Assembly: GCA_004794655.1 (NCBI GenBank)
Contig: SMMW01000001.1
Coordinates: 15,033,501-15,097,500, forward strand
From: Marisa cornuarietis
Lineage: Eukaryota > Mollusca > Gastropoda > Architaenioglossa > Ampullariidae
DNA length: 64,000 nucleotides
Reading direction: 5' to 3'
In this document: piece by piece, positions 32,869 through 45,300 of the stretch
How the letters are laid out: the number at the start of each line of letters is the position of its first letter
Position numbering within the stretch: the first letter of the stretch is position 1
The notes under the pieces: model-generated
The model's input: the letters and a program-made list of their open reading frames with translations, nothing else
What the model was told of the DNA's origin: nothing
Databases searched by the model: none
Translations under genes and position numbers: made by a program

Positions 32869-33234
32869 TGTGATGACATTGATATGCATCCATTTTTCTC
32901 CTCACTACAAACTAACATTTCTAGAAATTCTGAAGAAAACGTTGTATTACCATTAAACGCTAATTTCGTTGAGTTGTTGGAACTCATTTCTAGCCAACAC
33001 TAAATTGTCAATAGGCACCAAATTTAAATAGTTTTAAGAACTCTCTTAGCAACACTCCAAAACTTACAGATCTATTTATCGGTTTTGATAGATGAAAAAG
33101 TATGCATCGAAATTCTGAATTAGTACAAAATCACTCTATCATGGGCATCGCATGAGCCGCTAAGCTTATCAACAATAGCCTGCAGTTCCGGCTACTAATC
33201 CCGGATTATGGTGTGGGACTGCAAGAGTACTAAG
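32869..33234 (+). promoter_or_regulatory. Probable gephyrin promoter region
   Basis: The 360 bases before the gephyrin ATG hold no recognised repeat. No TATA box was seen near the start. The last 20 bases before the ATG (GACTGCAAGAGTACTAAG) are open to being 5' leader. Position is the only evidence. Confidence 0.35.
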
Positions 33235-33307
33235 ATGGCGACGAGTCCGCATCACGAAAATGTGCCAAAGTCTGAAGCGCACCTTATCCGGACAGGCATT
33301 TTAACAG
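33235..33307 (+). CDS. GPHN: Gephyrin exon 1
   Basis: Residues 1-24: [20 protein letters not shown], then GILT. It matches the start of the G domain (human ...IRVGVLT). Donor G|GTGGGC; one base of codon 25 is left over. Confidence 0.9.
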
Positions 33308-36300
33308 GTGGGCAAAGATGTGCTGCACGGTCGACTACGATTTTCGATGACGGAGCATTAAACTGCTTTTAAAATATGTCTTATTTATGCGTTCTTTTGG
33401 CCCCTGTACGAAATCTGCGTAAGCTTGTACGTGTTTTACTGCAGGCTTTTGCTTGTGTGTGTGTGTGTGCGCGCGCGCGCGCGCGCGCGCATGAATTCAT
33501 GCATGAATTCCAGTAAAACGCACTGGAGACAGTCTGAATGGTAATCAGTAGTCGCCATCAGCCTGGGAAACTATGAGTTCATGGTCGATGCAGGTTATTT
33601 TTTAGTCAACTAAGACACCCAGCGTACGTGTGAACACATGTTCTCCCCACAGTTTCGCAAAACATTTCCCCATGCTTGTACACACACTTTTGGACGGGAC
33701 AGTCGATTGGGATAGCAAACTGATCAACGCAGCTTTTATTGATCAATTTTAGTGAAAGATAACAAGATAAAGAATGTGAACAATGACTTAATGACTTTGG
33801 TCAAGAGGTTACTATTAACCTTATTATTAACATGAAGGATCTGTTACACATTTCAGCAAATATGCAGTCGTGTGATTGCACAAGGTGTCTTTCTCTCTCT
33901 CTCGCTCACACACACATGAACACAGAGACTTTGTATTAGCTTCAGTTGTTCTGTATACATTTCTCCTAGTCCTGCTTAGGACTGGTTGACACCAGTGCGT
34001 TTTCATACCTGTGGTGAAATTTTGCAGTGAGTGACAGCTGTTTCCAAGGCTTGGCAGCTGACCACAGTGGGGAAAACATCAAAAGACTTTTGGAGTCGGG
34101 GGAATTGTGAGTCTGAAAGTGTAATTTAACTGTTAATGACAGACTCATTTCGGTTACTGAATATGTTCCAGATGGACTTCAATGATTACATAGGTAAAAG
34201 AGGTGTAGCATAATCTGCAGATGTAAATAAACACAAGAATTATCTGCAACATTCCTTACAACCAGCATAAAGGGAAAAATCTTCAGATGGTGACATTGTA
34301 ATTAAACGAATCATTAACAAAATTATCAGAAAAAGGGAAATGAAATCTCGGATACACTAAAGAGTTTCTAGATGCTGTTATTAAGATTTTAGAATACAGT
34401 TTAAATAGGAAAATTGTTTTTTTTACTTATTTAATGGATTGAGAATCAAAATTACTTTCTTGCGGTACTGGAGATAAAGGTTTTAGTATTTCTCACTACT
34501 GGTCATGAAAACTAGTTTATCTTATATTATTCCATTCTTTTAAACTATCAGGTTTACAACACAGGTGGCAGTAAAAGATATTGTACCTGATGATTTTCAG
34601 GAGATAAAGGTGAGCATGCAGAGGTCATGTTACTGCTTTATCGCAGGATATTTCAAACAGGAACTTACATTTACACACAAATCTGCACTGACTTGTTTTT
34701 AAGTTGACTTTATGTTCTTTGCTATGTAACTCAATTTATCTTTTGATTCTGTTGTGTGCAGTGAGGATTTATTATTATTAATATTTTTATCTACTTGATT
34801 TCTTGTTCATGGTAATGTCAGCAATCCATTGACTGTCTTCACTAACTTGGATGGGTTCACTGTTGTGAAATTAAGATGGACCTCGTGCTTTTGCTGTACA
34901 TACAAGAACATGATAGGAGTGAAAATATATGGATGGGTGAAAAGTACTATGTTTGTATATATGTAAAGATTTAAATGTGATGCCTGTGTGGAATAAAGTT
35001 TTTGAAAAAATTTAGGTAGTTTATTCTTTTCGAATAATTAAAAATAACCACAACTGAGATCACATCATTCATTCTTTTAACTCAGCAGGGAACTTCTTTA
35101 TAACGGTAAACATTCTTTTACAATCTGAGGTCTGCTGCCTGTCTATTTGTTAGAATAAACTGTGTGTGTGGAGTGACAACCTGAAGCTGGATGTGATTCT
35201 GACAACAGGTGGTACTGGCTTCTCACACCGAGATGTTACACCAGAGGTGAGCATCTGGTTATCACAGCTAGCATCCAAATTATGTTCTTAAATCTGTAAT
35301 GTGTTAGCTTTTAAAGCCTGACATGAAAGTAATAATAATTAAGGTATTGATAAAATATTCACTCCTGCTACAACAATTCAAGTGGACATTTAAAAGAACT
35401 TGTAGATGCATGCATGCATACTAATGTACTCACAGACATGTGCTATGTGTGCATGTAATGTATGCATGTTATGTGTTTAGGCAACTAAATGTGTTTTGGA
35501 GAGGGAGGCCCTAGGAATGGTTGTTGCCATGCTGACATCCTCCCTCAGCATCACACCTCTAGCCATGCTTTCCAGGTAAGTCACTGCATGTCTATACCAT
35601 AGTTTACTTTCATGCAGTGATAAATTTTGGGCCAAATAAAGATCATGCACTGTAACATGGACCATTAACATAATCCAACAGTCATAAATTATACAGCTCG
35701 ATGAGTATAGAGACTGTGCTCATGTATGCTTCTATTTTTATTGCATCAACTTAAATATTGAACCACAGCTTGATTTATAATGAACTAAAATGCCCTTAAA
35801 TCATTATGTTTCATGATACTTGGTCTGCAATTTATAGAGAGGACAGGAGTATCTTTGAAGTTTTTTTTTGTAAGATTCCATTCTGAAAAATATGCTTAAT
35901 GTTTATGCCAACTTTTAAAAATATATGTGTTTGTGTGTGTGTGTGTGTGTACTATATTTTCTTAGACCTTGCTGTGGAACCAGAGGCCATACTTTGATCA
36001 TAAACTTACCAGGAAGTTCAAAAGGATCAGAGGTTTTTATTCTTTCACTGTTTAGGGTACAATTATGCAGAAACTATTTTATATGGTTAATATATTTATT
36101 TGAGAGTCACCAGGGTAATTATTTTGTGTTGAATATTGGAGTGTAAATGAATTCATTTTCAAGTGATAGCCATTTCAATAGATTTGAATTTTGTACGTTA
36201 ATTTTGGCAGATTGTGCTACCAGTATTTTTTCTTGTTTATGCACCAAGGAGTGTTTAAGGATAGTAAGCAAAGGCATTCACCATGCTGTTGACTTGCTCA

Positions 36301-39300
36301 GAGGGTTTCACGGAAACATACAAAAAGTACATCAAGCCCTACAGGAGCAGCAAGTCATGCACCAGCACTCTCATGAGGTGAGACATTTTGTAAATTGGGC
36401 AGTGTTTTTTGTATTAAGCTAGCTGGACAAAACAAAGTTGTTATTCAAAATGAACGCAAGCTGACACACTGGCACAACATTTTTTTTCTGTATATTGCAA
36501 CCAGTCTATAAAGCAGGGTCCTTACGGGTCAGGAAAAGTTGAAAAGTCAGTAGATTTTGAAAAATGATTTCCAGTACCTAGAAAAGTCAGCATTTGAAGA
36601 AATTCTTTAAAAGCCTGGGAAATGTCAGGGAAAAGTAACAAAAATATTTGCAAAAAATTATGCTAATTTTTTATATTTAGATTGAATTTGCTTGTTTGCT
36701 TTTCTGCATGAGCCAGAAATTAACTCATGGCTGCAGAAGAACTTCCCCAGCTAATTTGACTGTCGCCATTTGCACTGGCATCATCATCCTCTTACAATTC
36801 GACAAAGCAGATTTACTTTAATAAGCTGTGGCTAACAGATGAAAAAGAAATAACTTTTTGGCCGTGGCTTAATAATAATAATAATAATAATGTTGGCTTG
36901 TATAGCGCCAAATCCTGGCCTGTGGACAGCTCAAGGCGCTGACGTCAAAAAATAAGATGACGACAAAATAAGATGACGACAAAATGTGGGTGTGTAGCGG
37001 CCCGTCTCCTCCACATCACAGGGCAGCGTCCACACACAGCAAGAACACAGTCCTCAGCACAAATATCCAACATGTCATACAATCCGGAATACACTCCATA
37101 AAACAAATATCAAACATGTCATACACTCCACAGAAAATGCAACATCCAACAGAAGGCACAAGTTTCACTGGAACGCCAGCACACGCTCAAGTTCACTGAT
37201 GAAAACATGAATCCCACACCACCGCGCAAGTCCTGAAGTCCAAATCCAACAAGACAGTATCAAAAGCCATCATCAACTAGCACATTGTCCAAGCCAGTTG
37301 TCTGCACGCATATGTCCAGTTTCTGAAATACGCTCTTCAGCCGTCCGTCCAGTGCTGGGAAAAGGCTGTCTATCAAGACCGGGCGGATGGGGTCGGATCG
37401 CAACACCTCTTTCATGGCCCTGCTGAGAACACCATCCCGCAACAGCTGCAGGCTGTTCCAAGTGGACGTCCTCAACATGCAGCAGTCTTGTAGAGGAGCA
37501 AGGATGGGGACTTCCTCATAATAAGGGTTGCCGAAACTCAAAATACGACGGACGATACAAAAGCACGGCAAAAACGACAGAGAGCCATCCCCTCAAGCCA
37601 GTTAGCCAAAGGGACGTCACTCTATTTAAACACATTATTATTATCTGCAACTTCAAGAGGTGAAGAACAACAGCCGAGTATAAATGTGATATTTGTGGCA
37701 AGGAAGGGAAACTTTAAAACACGGGTATAGATGCTGTGCATAGTCACACGGAAAGCAGCAGACACACACAAAAGACTCCTTCTGTCAGAAAAATAATCAA
37801 TGATGACAACTATAACTAGCTTTTTCTTGATTCTACTTTTTTCTTTGATAGTGATGTTAAGAATTGTATTTGAATAATTTTGTATTTTTGGACAAATAGG
37901 CATATTTATTGATTACTCCAGAAAGTTCCAAATTATACTCATGGAGTGAAGTTTATCCTGGAAAAATCAGGTAAAAGTCAGTATTTTGTTTTTGTCATAG
38001 TAGTATGGACCATGATAAAGATTTCATAGGTGCACATACACATGCTCGAATGCATGTGCACACACACACACACACATAAAAGAACAAACTGAATGAAAAC
38101 AGCCTGTAAGTCCAGAAAAGTGGGTATGCTATTTTGACTGAAAATTGCAAAAAATTCATGATGGAGCTTCTGATGGTGTAGCAAGCTATTCATCTTATGC
38201 AAACTAAATGAAGATAGATATAGGAAGTTGTGACTTTCATAATCAAGCTGTTCACTTCCAAAATAAGCCTTTGGAGGTAAAAAAAATTTTTAGCTGCAAA
38301 GTGAAAGAGTCAAGGGTGAAAGTGATTGTGTCCAGTGACTACTGTTAATATTGCAGCACAAACACCACCACCATCTTCTGCCCCGTCGCCATGTCCAGCA
38401 GGGCAGCCAGGTGCCTTACCCACCTGAAGGTCAAGTGAAAGGAGGCAACCATCATCATGGCCACTTACAAGAACACAGTCATAGCAACCATAGTAATTCT
38501 TTTCCTTGCTTTTCTTGTCAGTTTGAGTTTGTTTTCGGCAGGTTGTCTCAATTTTTTTTACCCTAAAATAACAGTATAGGCTTCAGTACATCTAGAAGTC
38601 AGTATGCTATTGTGATCAGGAAGTTGCAGATAATAATAATGTGTTTAAAAAGAACAAAATCATGCTCATGAAAGAGCATGCTCTCAGCGCTTTAGACAAG
38701 TAGAAGGATGGAAGGAGAAACAACTATGCAGACAAGTAATAAAAGACAAACTAAAAAAGACACAAGCAGGAAGGATTAAGAGTGTCATAAATCTGCAGAG
38801 GAGGAAAAGGTGGACTAGTCAATTGATACAATAATCTGTGTAATTTTGCTGATACCATTGTAAGTTGTCTGCTTAAGACAAGGCACATGGGGATAGTGTA
38901 GTTTAGTCCATCAAAATCCATTGGTAAGTAATGTCCATTGTGAAGGGACTTTTTGTTAATGTTAAGCATATCTGTATTTCTGTATGTGTCCATACATCAG
39001 TGCATGCCACTCTGGCCTGTTGAACACTCAGCATCATTTTGCTTGCCATCAATCTCAGTATTTTGTCTGAAAAGTTTACTGAACAAATGCATATTAAGTT
39101 GTAACAGAACCTGGGTTGCTTCTGAGAGTTACTATCTTTCTGTCATTTTTAAAGTACTAAGTGTCATAGCTGATTTCTTTTTAAGAAGTAAGCGAATTAT
39201 TTTTAGCTCTGCTCATAACATTAAATTTATTGCTGTAGGTGAAGTATCAACAAGAGACATTGCCAGAAGAGCCAGGGAATCCCCTTATCCAATGGTCACT

Positions 39301-42300
39301 GTAGATCAAGCAGTAGCCATGGTACTTGATGTAACTCCAGTGTTGGAGCCCATCACTGTGACTATGGCAGGTAAGAGACCTTCATAATTTTTTGACTAGC
39401 TTTTCAAGTTTGTTTGGTTTGTTTGAGTAGGTGGGGTGTAGCTGTTGCATGTCACCAACCAGAGTAGTAACTAGACTTAGGAAGGCTTTGAATTGAGTAT
39501 GAGGAGAATTATGGCTAGTATCGGACATTATCTTATTGCTTAGACATCAAAAAGGTTAGCATGCTTATTTACAATATTTATCTCATTCATTAATTCGTCC
39601 TTTGAGTGATACTGGCCGTTAAGGATAGCATATGTCTGAAAAGTCCTATGTCTTGGGCGATAGTGAACAGGTCCTGGATATGATGGTCAGTCCACTCCTT
39701 TGTGCATGTAACCCAGTAGTTCTTCTGGCCACTGCAACATCGACTACTCTCCAAGATACCTTGAAAGACAGTCTTGTGGCGGGTCACATGGGTGAACCAG
39801 ACCAGCTTATTCTGCTTGACTGTTGCAAGTAGAGGTTCCTGGTGTGCTGACCATACTTTGTACACTCTCTCTGGTCTTATGTTCCCAGTATTATATTCAG
39901 AGCCACGCTTCACATCTGTAAAGCGGGATCGATACAAGGGACTTCTACAGATGGTATTTTGTAGTAAACCTGATGTTATGACTGCAACAGACCTTATTGC
40001 GCATAGTCATTGCCATGGCTACTGTTGCAAATTCTGATGCGAATATCTGTTGTGGGCTTTCATCTTTGGAGAGGATGGCACCCAAATACGTTAAACTGCT
40101 TATCTCTTCAAGCAGGACTCAATTCATGTAGATCTCTGCTTTGCCAATGGCCATGACTTTACTCATGTCAGTGCTTTTAAATTGTCAGTCTGTTGGTAAA
40201 GTCTTACAGTTCTTTGTTAATGCCTGCTATCGGATTGATGTCATCTGAAAAGTATAGGTTGAAAATTGGACTTCCACTGATGGAAATGTGATAGCTGTGG
40301 AGGGTTTCATGCATGATGTTCTCCAAAAGGATGTTGAATAGTACACGTGATAGGGGACACCTTTGATGAATGCCGATTGTCATGTGAAAGAAGGATCCCT
40401 ATCCATCAGTACTGTTGAGCTTTTTATACGTGGCTTCAGTGATGGCCAAGACCTTATTGATGAATTTTTACACCACATGCCAGAAATTGTCTGAAACCAG
40501 CCTGTTAGCCTCTGCTAGGAATTCCTCAGCGGTGGTGCTGATGTGATTCTGTAATACTTTTTGCATGGCTTAGGTTGGATGGCTGATTAGGCCTATTATT
40601 GTGTAGTTCTTGTACTGTTTGCTGTTTCATATTTTATGCAGTCTGACTTTGTCCATTCCTTGTGGGTTTTTTTTTTTTTTTGTCAGCTGGTGTCTCGCTA
40701 AAATCCTGGCCATCTAATATCTTCCAGAACCACATTATAGATCGTGGGTGAAATGTTTTACTTTGCTGCACTGGTGTAATGTCAGGACATTTTGTGTACC
40801 AAAGGATGTTCCTTTTCTCAACTTTACATTTGCTTTGATTCCAGTAACACATTTTTCACTATTACCCCACCCCCTACAGGCCTCCAATAGGGATGGTCGG
40901 TAGTTATTGATCCAGGCCTTCACTGATCTGGCATGAAGTTTCTTGTATTATTATTTCCCAGTATCTAAGCTGTAGAGTGCATTGTGGTTTTAAATATTAA
41001 ATCTGTAACGTGTACTGTTTTTTGGGGCTGGATGTCTTCTGCTTATCAGTTATCTTGGAATCAGGAATGTCATTCTATGATCCTGAAGGAACGAAATGTC
41101 TGATCAGTATTTTATCATCATAATATTAGATTATAAAGACATTAAGACACCAAGACAGCAAAACCCACACAACAAAAGAACTGTACATCATCACATCTTA
41201 TTAAACATGCTTTATTGCTTTGTAGATGCACTTGGATTGTACCTGGCAGAAGATGTGTATGCAAAGGATCCTTTGCCTCCTTTTCCAGCTTCCATCAAAG
41301 ATGGCTATGCTGTGGTTGGTAAGTATTTTAATATATTTGCTTATTTGGAAAAAACACCCCTAAACACTTAGAATTTTATCTTCAGAGACATATACACCAA
41401 ATAATCTAGGCTTTAAAAAGTAAAAATATTCTGTTCAGCCTTTACAACAGTTCATGAATAAAATAGTTAATGAAATGATCAATAAAATTATTTAACCTCT
41501 ACAGAAACAGAGTAAAGAAAGCTTTATATTCACAGCTATTGATGGAGCGGGACTTAGAAAAGTCATCGGGGAAAGCTCAGCGGGAGATGTGGTAAGTTTT
41601 TTGCACTTTGAACCACGTCCTGATTAGATATCTGGGACCCTAGTTATGAAGCAAGAGTAAGTAGTTGCCCTAAGTCAAGGACTGAAGAACAACAGTCTAT
41701 TCTCCAAAGTTATAAAATGGCCAGACACAACAAATGTAGGTTTACTTCTGGGGTAGTAGTTATGAAGCAGTGGCAAAGATGCCCTAGGGGGAGATGTGTG
41801 TTTGCACAATCTGCACACTACTTTGCAAACAGGATGCTTGTCCATTTTTCTCCCCATTCGCCCCAGAGGCAGCGTTTATCCTCACTTCATGACTAGCCCC
41901 TAGTAGTTATGATGAATGTGAAAGTCGGGGGAGAACACTAGAGGGGAACAACTCCCGGGCCCAACTGCGCTCAAGATTTTGCATAATCTCCCTTGGATCA
42001 TACTGCGGCACTGCGATAACGCCTCAGCGCGCGTGTGTGTGTGGTATACCTTAGACATCGTCTCTGGTGAGACAGAAGGTAGGATAAAAGCATTTCCAGA
42101 TTACTGGCAATTGGTGGGAGTCGTGAGGTGATGCTGCTTCTGTACGGCCGTTCTGTGTGTTCAGCAACTCTTTTGTGCAGTTTGCCCACACGTTTAGGTC
42201 ACGAGGGTCGTGCCCACGCGCTTTCCGCTCAGTCTGCGACGGTAATTGCCGGAGCTTAACGACCCATTAAAAGGAAGCGCTTTCCTCCCGTGTTGCCATT

Positions 42301-45300
42301 GTCCGCCCCACTCGGCGCAGCCTCGCACAGCGCGATACCTTCCGAGTCGTGTCGATTAGCTGCTTGGTTTTATTTCTCCGTTTATTAGCAGAACGGTTCA
42401 TTCCAAAAGCACCTAATTGTCCTTCAGCTCCAGATTGGCGGAAACTGGGCGACTCTGTGGTAAGGAACCTCCCGCAGGGAAGGAAGCATGAAGATTCCAG
42501 AAGGTGTGCCTCTGATGTTTGTGATTAGCAGTCAACAAAAACATGACAGGAGTGAGCCCTAAGGCAACAGTGTAGGGGTGAGTGAGTGAGATCTGTGAGT
42601 GCGTGGTGTCTGAATTCACGGCCGCTGCCACCCCTCCCCCACCTCTTTCCTACCTCCAGGAAGAGAAGCTAACATCACAATGTTTAAGCAACTAGCTTGT
42701 GACCTCACCAGCTAGAGGGCGGTAGCTGTAATCGTGCAACATGTCGCACATGCTGGCTGCAATGTCTGTGCAAGAGGCGTTGGGGTACTACCCGTTCAAG
42801 TCGATTTGTGACGGAGTCTTATTGGCAGGAAGAAGACCGTAGAACAGACCAGGATCTGGTGAACTGAGTCAGTGCAGTGACATGGTTAGTTAGGCTGTTT
42901 AGTCAGTGGGAGGTGTTTGGGGGAGAAATTTGATCTGCACAGACCTTATAACAGCCTCTTCAGAGCTGCATATGCGCAACGAGCCTTTTCTAGGGGTTGG
43001 TAACAAATGCAGACCCTTACAGATGCTACTTTCATTCATTCGTTCATACATTCGTTTGTTTGATATTTTTCTTTTTTTTCATTCAACCGATTGTTCATTG
43101 GTTTGTTCGTTCGGTTTCTTTTTAATCCTGCAAATGAACACCGCTGTGGTCTGACTCATTCACACGCAGAGCGTGGTAAAAAGCTGGTAAAGACAAACAG
43201 CACGTGCTGGAACAGCCGTGGCCCTGTATGCTGCTAACCCACTTGTCTCTCCGCAAAGCTTTCCACTCGCCCCGCAGGTGCTTTCCTCCCGCTAACGTCT
43301 CTTCGTCCGCATCTTTCACGCAGGGAGAGGCGTTATAGGGGAAAGAACTCGCTGGCCTGTTCCCTTGAGTGGAAGATTTTTATGGGAAACTAGCGTGACG
43401 GCCGCATATCTCTTAATTCGTCTCTACTTTAATCATCGTCGTCTTCGATGGTGATGATGAGGAGGAGGATCGTGTGGTTGACTGACGACGACGGCGATTG
43501 ATAATAAAGACAATGGGGATGATGATAATGATGACGATGATGGTGGGGAGGATAACATGCCACTAAAGATACAAATGAATACATGAAATAAAAAGATAAC
43601 AAGAAGTACATTTTGAAAACTATTTATTTACACGGTAATAATGGAATCCTTTTGATTTTTTTATTTTTGGAGGAGAAAGGAAAATGGTCTGTGTGAAAAA
43701 CTGGTATTGTTCTTGAAATGGCGTTGTATGTGGTACGCAGAGAGGTAGACAGTTATATGCTCATCTTGCGAACATTTGTCATAGTCACATTTCCAATCGT
43801 AAGTGTCGGAATATTTCTGATTACCTAGGGCTATAATCCAGCCATTATTATACTCGTTACAAAGTAATCCTGTGGCGATTGCAGACTGTCTGTAAACGCT
43901 GTTCCCCTTCGTCACTCAAATTCTCTGGTGACTTGTGTTGTGGGCTTCCTCCGCCAGATACTCAGGGTGCTCTGTCTTTCCCATTCTCTGTGTACCTCTT
44001 CCTCTCACATCCAGCCACCAGCCCTTCTCTCTCCTTCTCTCGCTCTGTCCTGTCTTTCGTGAACAGTTTTCATTCAGCCCCTGATCAATCAGCTGAGGAG
44101 GTTTGGTGTTCACCTGTCTCGCTTTCAGAGCTGTTTTATTAAGTTTCCTGTCTGCAGGTTCCATACCCGGTATGCGTGCACGTGCGTGCAATCACCTACT
44201 TAGATCTATGTATGTGCGTGTCTTTGCGTCTGTTTTCTGTAGGCTTACGTGTAACTATGTATATGTACGTGCATTTGGGTGTGTTGGCGTTTTTTATTTG
44301 CTTGCATAGAATGGATATGTTGTACATGTTTGTTTGCTCGTTCTGTTCGATATTTTTGTACGTGGCGTAGATTTATATTATGCGCGTGCATTTGTGTTTA
44401 TTTGCGTGTGCCTCATTTTGTAACCTTTTTGTATGCATAATTTGTGTATATGTCTATGCATCTGCATGTACATTCATTTTACACACTCACACACGCACGC
44501 GCGTGTAAGAAAAAGAAAGGCAGGCACACACATTAAGAAAAAGAAAGACACACACACAGGAGAGGTCATTGTTTCTGGAAGGTGTGAATGCGCTGCCTTC
44601 TCCCAGGAAGGTCAAGGTTCTAACTACAGTGAAGAAGGTGTGCACATAAGTCAGTTCGCTTTCACCTAACCTAATTTAACTACAAGGACTATTTTGAACC
44701 CGTACTCGCGAGTTGGTTTACGATGGGGACTTGCAATACATTGTGAGAGCTCTGAGCGCACAGTTCACACTGAGCAACACCTGCGCCTGTACGGCAGGCG
44801 AGCCCTGATCATAAACAGAATATTTTCGGTATCAGCCGGGATTTTTCTTTTTTTTTTACGTTATCACGTGACGTAGATTCTGAATAAATGGGCAATTTTT
44901 TCTATAAATTTGCTTGCAGTCATCGTTTTCCAATGGTGATAACTCGTTATTACCAGGCAAAAATGTCGTTACATTGTGTAATCTGTAGTAGACCAGTTGA
45001 ATGTGGACTACAGTTAGTCCCCTACTTACGAACGTTCGAGTTACGAACTTCGGTACATACGAGCCAAGTTATCCTTAAGTACAAAAGTAGTTCGTAAGGA
45101 TTGTCGTAAGGTCCAACTTTACTTCAGGTACTTAAATGTTGTTCAAGCACATTAAAAACAGCTGAAAACTATTGTTTATATCGGTGCGTCCGAAATTAGA
45201 GTTGGATGTACATGTTCTATTTATTACTGTACTGTAATCACAATCACGTCCGTCCCAGTAAAAACTTAGAATAAACGTACATACGAACAGCCTCCTGCTA

